A DNA stretch of 10,695 nucleotides, taken from assembly GCA_905235875.1 (NCBI GenBank), contig CAJONL010000065.1, forward strand, positions 1 to 10,695, in the 5' to 3' direction. The translations under genes and the position numbers were made by a program. The notes beneath the pieces were generated by a model. It was not told the DNA's origin, searched no databases, and saw only the letters and a list, made by a program, of their open reading frames with translations. Source of the DNA: an uncultured Bacilli bacterium (GTDB taxonomy: Bacteria; Bacillota_I; Bacilli_A; RF39; UBA660). Below are positions 6,341 through 10,695 of the stretch, piece after piece. Position 1 is the first letter of the stretch; each line of letters starts with the position of its first letter.

Positions 6341-7262
6341 ATCAAAAATAATTAAGTATTTAATCCTTATTGTCTTAGTAATAACTTTGACTGGATGTAC
6401 ACAAATATTAAAAGATAATAAAGGTAAACCAGTTAAAAATCCGGAAACAGGTCAAACTATTACTGAAAATATATTATGTAAACCAACAAATAAAAAATCT
6501 ATCGAATTATATGAAAAAAATAAAGTAGACATTAAAGATTTACCTGAATGTAGTAATATGAAAATTACAGGTAAATATGAAGGATTATGGAATACATTTT
6601 TTGTAAGACCACTTGGTTTCCTTATTATAAAAATAGCAGATATAGTAAAATCATCAGCTATTTCGATAATAATTATTACTTTAATAATAAGAGGAATCTT
6701 ATTTCCTTTAACTAAAACCTCAATGCTTCAATCACAAAACATGAAAAAAGCAAAACCTGAAATAGAGAGAATTGAAAAAAAATTTGAAGGTAAAACAGAT
6801 CAAGAATCAGCTCAAAATAAGGGTAAAGAAATGATGGCAGTATATAAAAAATATGGCATTAAACCATTATCAGGTTGCTTATTTGCGCTAATTCAAATTC
6901 CAATCTTGTTTGCATTCTATGAAGCAATAATTAGAATACCATCAATTTTTGAAGAATCTTTTTTAGGACTAAAAATGGGATATACTCCACTTACAGCAAT
7001 TCAAAATGGAGACTGGTATTATATAATAGTATGTGTTATATTAGTTTTAGTGACATTTGTGTCATACAAACTTAATCCGTCAATGGCAACTAATGATGCT
7101 ATGGAAAAACAACAAAAAATGATGACAAAAGTAATGACTATTTTTATAGGATTTATCTCATTTACTCTTCCCATAGCAATTGCATTTTATTGGATTACAA
7201 CTTCAGTATTTACAATAGCGCAAAACTACTTCATAGGAAGGAGATTAGAAAATAATGAATAA
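6333..7262 (+). CDS. yidC: Membrane protein insertase YidC/OxaI/SpoIIIJ family (lipoprotein form)
   Basis: YidC inserts membrane proteins, alone or with SecYEG. The 309-residue product begins with a lipoprotein signal peptide: basic MNKSKIIK, a hydrophobic core, and lipobox LTGC with Cys22 as the predicted lipidated residue. The insertase core has a hydrophobic segment at about 104-126 with the conserved groove arginine R120 (LIIRGILFPLTKTSMLQSQ). The charged cytoplasmic coiled-coil loop (135-172) follows, then hydrophobic segments at about 178-200, 228-246 and 267-297. Between the lipobox and the core lies an extra stretch (about 28-85) rich in charged residues with Cys49 and Cys73, which makes it longer than the common firmicute form (about 255-280). 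The start has AGGAG seven bases upstream. It overlaps rnpA and khpB by eight bases each, the classic rnpA-yidC-jag order. Confidence 0.95.
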   Translation: MNKSKIIKYLILIVLVITLTGCTQILKDNKGKPVKNPETGQTITENILCKPTNKKSIELYEKNKVDIKDLPECSNMKITGKYEGLWNTFFVRPLGFLIIKIADIVKSSAISIIIITLIIRGILFPLTKTSMLQSQNMKKAKPEIERIEKKFEGKTDQESAQNKGKEMMAVYKKYGIKPLSGCLFALIQIPILFAFYEAIIRIPSIFEESFLGLKMGYTPLTAIQNGDWYYIIVCVILVLVTFVSYKLNPSMATNDAMEKQQKMMTKVMTIFIGFISFTLPIAIAFYWITTSVFTIAQNYFIGRRLENNE

Positions 7263-7869
7263 GATGACATTTGAAGGTAAAACAAAAGATGAAGCATTAT
7301 TAAAAGCAAAAGAAGCATTTAATGCAAAAGAAGCAGAATTAGTAATAGTAGAAAAAGAAAATAAAAAGACATTATTTAATAAAAAAGTTGTAATAGATGC
7401 GATAACAAAAGAAGAATTAAATAATGAAATAAAAAAATATATTTTTAAAATACTAAAAGATATGGGAATAGAAGCAAACTTAGAATTTAAGAAAAAAGAA
7501 GGAACACCATATTTTAATGTAATTGCTCCTAATACTTCAGTTTTAATTGGAAGAAGTGGAAGAACAATTGAAGCTTTACAAATTATTATTTCTCAAATGA
7601 TAAATACAGAACTTGGTGCTCACTATAGATATGTGCTTGATGTTAATGATTATAAAGAAAATAGAAAAAGAAGACTTGAAAAATTAGCAAAATATACAGC
7701 AAAAGATGTAGCAAGAACTAAAACTGAAGCACATCTTGAACCTATGAATTCGTTTGAAAGAAGAATAATTCACAGTACATTAAACGAATCAAAAGATGTA
7801 ATGACTGAGTCTGAAGGTGAAGGATCAGAAAGACATGTAGTTATTAAATTAAAAAAAGTTGAACAATAA
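7255..7869 (+). CDS. khpB: RNA-binding protein KhpB (Jag), Jag-N, KH and R3H domains
   Basis: KhpB (Jag/EloR) binds RNA, usually with KhpA, and affects cell elongation and division in Gram-positive bacteria. The 204-residue product matches Bacillus Jag (about 208). The Jag-N domain opens with FEGKTKDEALLKAKEAF. The KH domain centres on IGRSGRTIEALQ (98-109). The R3H domain includes FERRIIHSTL (168-176; R169 and H173 give the Arg-x3-His pattern) and the conserved SEGEGSERHVVIK (186-198). The ATG at 7255 overlaps the yidC stop; AAGGAG lies 11 bases upstream, somewhat far, and the alternative ATG at 7264 would be farther still. A strong hairpin terminator begins at its stop codon. Confidence 0.95.
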   Translation: MNKMTFEGKTKDEALLKAKEAFNAKEAELVIVEKENKKTLFNKKVVIDAITKEELNNEIKKYIFKILKDMGIEANLEFKKKEGTPYFNVIAPNTSVLIGRSGRTIEALQIIISQMINTELGAHYRYVLDVNDYKENRKRRLEKLAKYTAKDVARTKTEAHLEPMNSFERRIIHSTLNESKDVMTESEGEGSERHVVIKLKKVEQ

Positions 7870-7905
7870 AAAAGAATTGAAAAAAATCAATTCTTTTTCT
7901 TTTTA
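7869..7905. terminator. Bidirectional terminator between khpB and the convergent gene
   Basis: A perfect 12-pair stem, AAAAAGAATTGA (7869-7880) with TCAATTCTTTTT (7887-7898), encloses a six-A loop. T-runs follow on the plus strand and, by symmetry, on the minus strand. It contains the last codons and TGA stop of the minus-strand gene and overlaps the khpB stop, so it serves both convergent units. Confidence 0.85.
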
Positions 7906-9101
7906 ACTGAGTTTATAAAGTCTTCTATATACTTAGCAAATTTATTAAACAATTCATCATCAGTTAAATTTTCATTTTCATCTCCTACAAAATAAAAGCA
8001 TAAATTTTTTAAATATAGCTTAGAAATAGAACTATTCATTCTTGATCGATAACCATTATCGTTAGTAAAACCATCATATTTTCCCTCGTTTGCTAATTTT
8101 AGTGCATGAACTAATTGTTTTCTATCATATTTATTGCATGTGCATACGCATGATTCAAAGAATAAATCTTTAGCTTCATCAATATCAAGAGAATCATAAA
8201 CTAAATTTTTTTTAAATGCATTTCTAATTAATCTATTATTATTCATATCTCTACAATTGCCTATAAAATAACAATAATTTTCATAATCAAAATCCCCTTT
8301 TGTAGCAAATTTTAAAAATTCAATTATTTGCTTAAAAACTAACAATTTTTCACTGTCATCTTTATATCCAGAATAACTTGAAGTACTGCTAAGATTAAAA
8401 TCACTAAGATTATCTTTAGTAATAAAAGTCTTTTCATAAAAATCTTCTAAAAAATCTTTAAAATTAATTAAATTACAATTTGAAAAATTCTTTTGTTCTC
8501 TAATATTACTAAAATATCTATTTAGAATTTTTGCAACACTAAGATTATAACTTTCAGTATCATCATAAGAAAATCCTACAATACCATTTCTCATCAAAAA
8601 TGGGTTAGTTTTATGTGAGTTTTCTCTTAAAAATGGACTATTATTAATGTATTCCATTACACTTTTTAAGTCTTTTTTGTTAGAAAGTCTTATAACTATA
8701 TCATCTGCTCTTACATAATCAGCAACTTTAGAATAAGTTTCAATATTATTTCTATTAATAAAATCAAATATATAATTAACTCCTTCACAAATTTTATCTT
8801 TAGGAAGAGAAACATATAATTTAAAAGATTTTTTATAGTTGCCTTTATAATTAACAAATTGTAAAAATCTTTTTTGTCTTTCATCCCAGTAAACATTTAA
8901 ATTCTGATATTTACTATTTATATATCTATCTCTCCATACATCAAATTCATCATATAAAGCAATATTTCTATCCTCATAGTCAATATCATAGTTAGTTAAA
9001 TCATCATAAATAGTACTATAAGTAATATTAAATTTAGGACTTTGCTCCATTACTTTAGCATAAAATTTTAAAAACTTGTCTAGTTCATCTAATCTACTCA
9101 T
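7887..9101 (-). CDS. Protein of unknown function, 404 residues; possible HopA1-like region
   Basis: I do not firmly recognise this gene. The protein is soluble-looking: no signal peptide, no membrane segment, many Asn, Asp, Lys, Phe and Tyr. Residues about 94-200 contain KLYVSLP, then SKVADYVRADDIVIRLS (124-140), a P-F pair near 167 and GIVGFSYDDTESYNLS (173-188). This order (strand, helix, K-(x)n-R-x-D-x-V, P-F, G-x-G, E-S-(F/Y)) reminds me of HopA1-type effectors and class V lanthipeptide lyases. I infer this from pattern only, with low confidence. The C-terminal half has a Cys cluster CVCTC (318-322) and GKYDGFTNDNGYRSRM (340-355). The ATG at 9101 overlaps the upstream small ORF by eight bases (ATGAGTAG). 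A TTG at 9104 is possible but unnecessary. There is no strong ribosome binding site, so translation is probably coupled. The stop is TGA. The gene is head-on to the replication fork and splits khpB from mnmE. Confidence 0.8.
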   Translation of the reverse strand: MSRLDELDKFLKFYAKVMEQSPKFNITYSTIYDDLTNYDIDYEDRNIALYDEFDVWRDRYINSKYQNLNVYWDERQKRFLQFVNYKGNYKKSFKLYVSLPKDKICEGVNYIFDFINRNNIETYSKVADYVRADDIVIRLSNKKDLKSVMEYINNSPFLRENSHKTNPFLMRNGIVGFSYDDTESYNLSVAKILNRYFSNIREQKNFSNCNLINFKDFLEDFYEKTFITKDNLSDFNLSSTSSYSGYKDDSEKLLVFKQIIEFLKFATKGDFDYENYCYFIGNCRDMNNNRLIRNAFKKNLVYDSLDIDEAKDLFFESCVCTCNKYDRKQLVHALKLANEGKYDGFTNDNGYRSRMNSSISKLYLKNLCFYFVGDENENLTDDELFNKFAKYIEDFINSVKKKKN

Positions 9102-9222
9102 CAAAAATCACTGTATCCTCTATATTATTATCATAGTCTAAGTTTACTTCAATAATATCTTCATCAATACTAGTAGCAAGTTTATATATTTTACCATCAA
9201 TAGTTACTTCTTCGTACTTCAT
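9094..9222 (-). CDS. Small acidic protein of 42 residues, unknown function
   Basis: This short ORF translates to MKYEEVTIDGKIYKLATS followed by an Asp/Glu-rich half ending VIFDE. It has 13 acidic residues against 3 Lys, a net charge near -10, and no Cys. Support for coding is an extended promoter, a good ribosome binding site (AGGTGA, five bases before the ATG) and an eight-base overlap with the next gene. Together these make it the first gene of a two-gene operon. I recognise no family. Possible roles are a partner or inhibitor of the large protein, an antitoxin-like or DNA-mimic protein, or a leader that couples translation. It has few Ser/Thr and no Cys, so it is a poor lanthipeptide precursor. 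Confidence 0.65.
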   Translation of the reverse strand: MKYEEVTIDGKIYKLATSIDEDIIEVNLDYDNNIEDTVIFDE

Positions 9223-9246
9223 TATAATCACCTATCTTACCATAAT

Positions 9247-9255
9247 AGTATAACA
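9247..9255 (-). promoter_or_regulatory. Promoter of the two-gene minus-strand cassette
   Basis: The minus strand reads TGTTATACT, an extended -10 (TGn plus TATACT), 24 bases before the small ORF. No good -35 was seen at the right distance. It is divergent from the mnmE promoter, whose -35 begins at 9284. Confidence 0.5.
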
Positions 9256-9283
9256 TAAAAACATATAACAATGAATACAAATA

Positions 9284-9312
9284 TTGTTTTTTAAGTGCTT
9301 ATTTGATATAAT
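9284..9312 (+). promoter_or_regulatory. mnmE promoter
   Basis: TTGTTT (9284-9289), a 17-base spacer and a perfect TATAAT (9307-9312) preceded by TGA, an extended -10. The leader to mnmE is about 20 bases. It shows that mnmE is transcribed independently of khpB. Confidence 0.75.
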
Positions 9313-9337
9313 ACAAACAAAAAAAGGAGAAAAAGGT

Positions 9338-10681
9338 ATGAATGACACAATCGCAGGAGTAGCTACTACTTTAGGAAATAGTGCAATATCAATAATTAGA
9401 GTAAGCGGAACAGATGCAATAGAAAAAGTAAACAATATTACTAATATTAATTTAACAAATAAAGAAAGTCATACAATTTCATATGGATATATTAAAGATA
9501 AAGATGAAATAATAGATGAAGTATTAATCACTGTAATGAAAGCACCCAAAACATTTACAACTGAAGATGTAGTTGAAATAAATTGTCATGGTGGAATTAT
9601 TGCTACTAAGAAAGTATTTGAACTTTTACTAAAGCAAAATATACGTTCAGCAGAACCTGGTGAATTTACAAAAAGAGCATTCTTGAATGGAAGAATAGAC
9701 TTAACAAAGTCACAAGCAGTAAATGATTTAATAAAAGTTAAAAATGATAAAGCAAGAAAACTTGCAATTAATAATCTAACAGGAAGTACAAGTAATAAAA
9801 TAAAAGATTTAAGAGAAAAACTAGTTAAAATAATTAGTAATATAGAAGTAAATATAGATTATCCAGAATATGAGGATATAGAAATAATAACAGAAGAAAG
9901 TATAAAAAAATATATTAATAGTATTGAAGAAGAAATAGAGAATATAATAAAAAATTCTGAAAATAGTAAACTTATTACTAATGGTATAAATGTTGCAATT
10001 ATAGGAAGACCAAATGTAGGGAAAAGTAGTATTTTGAATAAAATAATAGATGAGAATAAAGCAATTGTAACTAATGTTCCAGGTACTACTAGAGATATAG
10101 TTGAATCAACATTTAATTTAAATGGAATTACATTAAATTTAATAGATACAGCTGGTATTAGGGAAACAGATGATGTTGTAGAAAAAATTGGAGTAGAAAA
10201 ATCTAAAGAAGTACTAGATAAAGCAGATTTAGTATTATTAGTGTTAAATAGTAATGAAAAGTTAACTGATGAAGATAAAAAACTGCTTGAAATATCTAAA
10301 AACAAAACCAGAGTTATAGTACTTAATAAATCAGATTTAAAAAATAATATTAATATAACAGAAGAAAATATAGTATATACTAACACGATAGAAAATAATG
10401 GTATAGATAATTTACTTAATAAAATTACTGAAATATATAATTTTGGTGAAATAGAAACAAATGATTTTTACTATGTGTCTAGTATAGAACAATTGAACAA
10501 AATAAAAGAAACAAGAAATAATATCGAGTCTATAAAAAAAGGTTTAAAAGAAGGATTACCAATAGATATGTTAGAAATAGATCTAAAACAAATATGGACT
10601 ACCCTAGGAGAAGTAATCGGAGAAACATATACTGAAGAACTTCTAGATAATATCTTTAAAAACTTTTGTGTAGGAAAATAA
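9338..10681 (+). CDS. mnmE: tRNA uridine-5-carboxymethylaminomethyl modification GTPase MnmE (TrmE)
   Basis: MnmE works with MnmG to add the carboxymethylaminomethyl group to U34 of tRNAs that read NNA/NNG codons. The product has 447 residues (family about 450-460). The N-terminal tetrahydrofolate-binding domain starts MNDTIAGVATTLGNSAISIIRVSG and includes EPGEFTKRAFLNGRIDL (106-122). The inserted G domain has G1 GRPNVGKS (223-230), G2 GTTRD (249-253), G3 DTAG (270-273) and G4 NKSD (330-333). The C-terminus ends FCVGK with the conserved Cys444. The ATG at 9338 follows GGAG at eight bases; a TTG upstream at 9284 lies inside the promoter and is rejected. It is the usual neighbour of khpB, here separated from it by a two-gene insertion. 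The gene ends 14 bases before the window edge; mnmG often follows but cannot be seen. Confidence 0.97.
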   Translation: MNDTIAGVATTLGNSAISIIRVSGTDAIEKVNNITNINLTNKESHTISYGYIKDKDEIIDEVLITVMKAPKTFTTEDVVEINCHGGIIATKKVFELLLKQNIRSAEPGEFTKRAFLNGRIDLTKSQAVNDLIKVKNDKARKLAINNLTGSTSNKIKDLREKLVKIISNIEVNIDYPEYEDIEIITEESIKKYINSIEEEIENIIKNSENSKLITNGINVAIIGRPNVGKSSILNKIIDENKAIVTNVPGTTRDIVESTFNLNGITLNLIDTAGIRETDDVVEKIGVEKSKEVLDKADLVLLVLNSNEKLTDEDKKLLEISKNKTRVIVLNKSDLKNNINITEENIVYTNTIENNGIDNLLNKITEIYNFGEIETNDFYYVSSIEQLNKIKETRNNIESIKKGLKEGLPIDMLEIDLKQIWTTLGEVIGETYTEELLDNIFKNFCVGK

Positions 10682-10695
10682 GGCATCATTTAAGA

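Noticed and set aside
7880..7889. TGA read as tryptophan (Mycoplasma code)
   Set aside because: All Trp codons seen are TGG, no conserved gene has an internal TGA, and the single terminal TGA lies in a terminator hairpin where an ending is expected.
9102..9104. TTG start for the 404-residue protein
   Set aside because: The adjacent ATG gives the same protein minus one residue and forms the eight-base overlap with the small ORF.
9284..9337. Upstream TTG start for mnmE adding 18 residues
   Set aside because: The TTG lies in the promoter -35, and the -10 TATAAT would be inside the extension. The ATG at 9338 has a good ribosome binding site and matches the family N-terminus.
9859..10386. Minus-strand 175-residue ORF inside mnmE, and similar ORFs at 724, 930, 5861, 8711, 9232 and 10471
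   Set aside because: They are shadows of conserved genes or of the accessory cassette on other frames. They have low-complexity hydrophobic or basic translations, and I credited them with no signals of their own.
1..10695. tRNA or rRNA genes, CRISPR arrays, insertion sequences
   Set aside because: No cloverleaf-like sequence, no regularly spaced repeat array, and no transposase or terminal inverted repeats were seen. The cassette at 7887-9255 has no recognisable mobility genes or flanking duplications.

Overview
This window is the replication-origin locus of a very AT-rich, low-G+C Gram-positive bacterium (Bacillota, class Bacilli). The evidence is the gene set dnaA-dnaN-recF-gyrB read leftwards and rpmH-rnpA-yidC-khpB-mnmE read rightwards from a shared AT-rich spacer, Bacillus-type Shine-Dalgarno sites, a lipoprotein-type YidC and a ComK-family gene. 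Every conserved gene is full length without internal TGA, Trp is TGG, and one gene appears to end in TGA, so the standard bacterial code fits better than the Mycoplasma code. A gut-type lineage near Erysipelotrichia or RF39 is a guess; the sequence alone does not settle it.

Left arm (minus strand, 1-5532): dnaA starts at the origin, followed by dnaN with its own promoter and a strong terminator. Next is a comK homologue with an excellent ribosome binding site and its own terminator, sitting where Bacillus carries the S4-domain gene yaaA. Then comes recF behind an extended -10 promoter; its stop codon overlaps the start of gyrB, which runs off the left edge.

Origin (5533-5843): about 310 bases without a gene. 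It holds back-to-back promoters for dnaA and rpmH, a 16-base direct repeat, and many copies of TTAACA. The same motif, in the form TTATTAACA, occurs in the dnaA-dnaN spacer. No classical TTATCCACA box was seen, and the DnaA DNA-binding signature reads GKSHATV rather than the usual GRDHTTV, so the box sequence may have drifted together with the protein.

Right arm (plus strand, 5784-7905): rpmH from a near-ideal promoter, a small hairpin, then rnpA, yidC and khpB, each overlapping the next by the same octamer ATGAATAA. Together they supply ribosomal protein L34, the RNase P protein, a membrane insertase and an RNA-binding protein. A bidirectional terminator closes the operon.

Accessory cassette (7887-9255, minus strand): a 42-residue, strongly acidic ORF overlaps by 8 bases a 404-residue protein of unknown function. 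It interrupts the usual khpB-mnmE order and is transcribed head-on to the replication fork. Part of the large protein reminds me of the HopA1 effector / class V lanthipeptide lyase pattern, as an untested hypothesis. mnmE (tRNA wobble-uridine modification GTPase) follows from its own promoter and ends 14 bases before the right edge.
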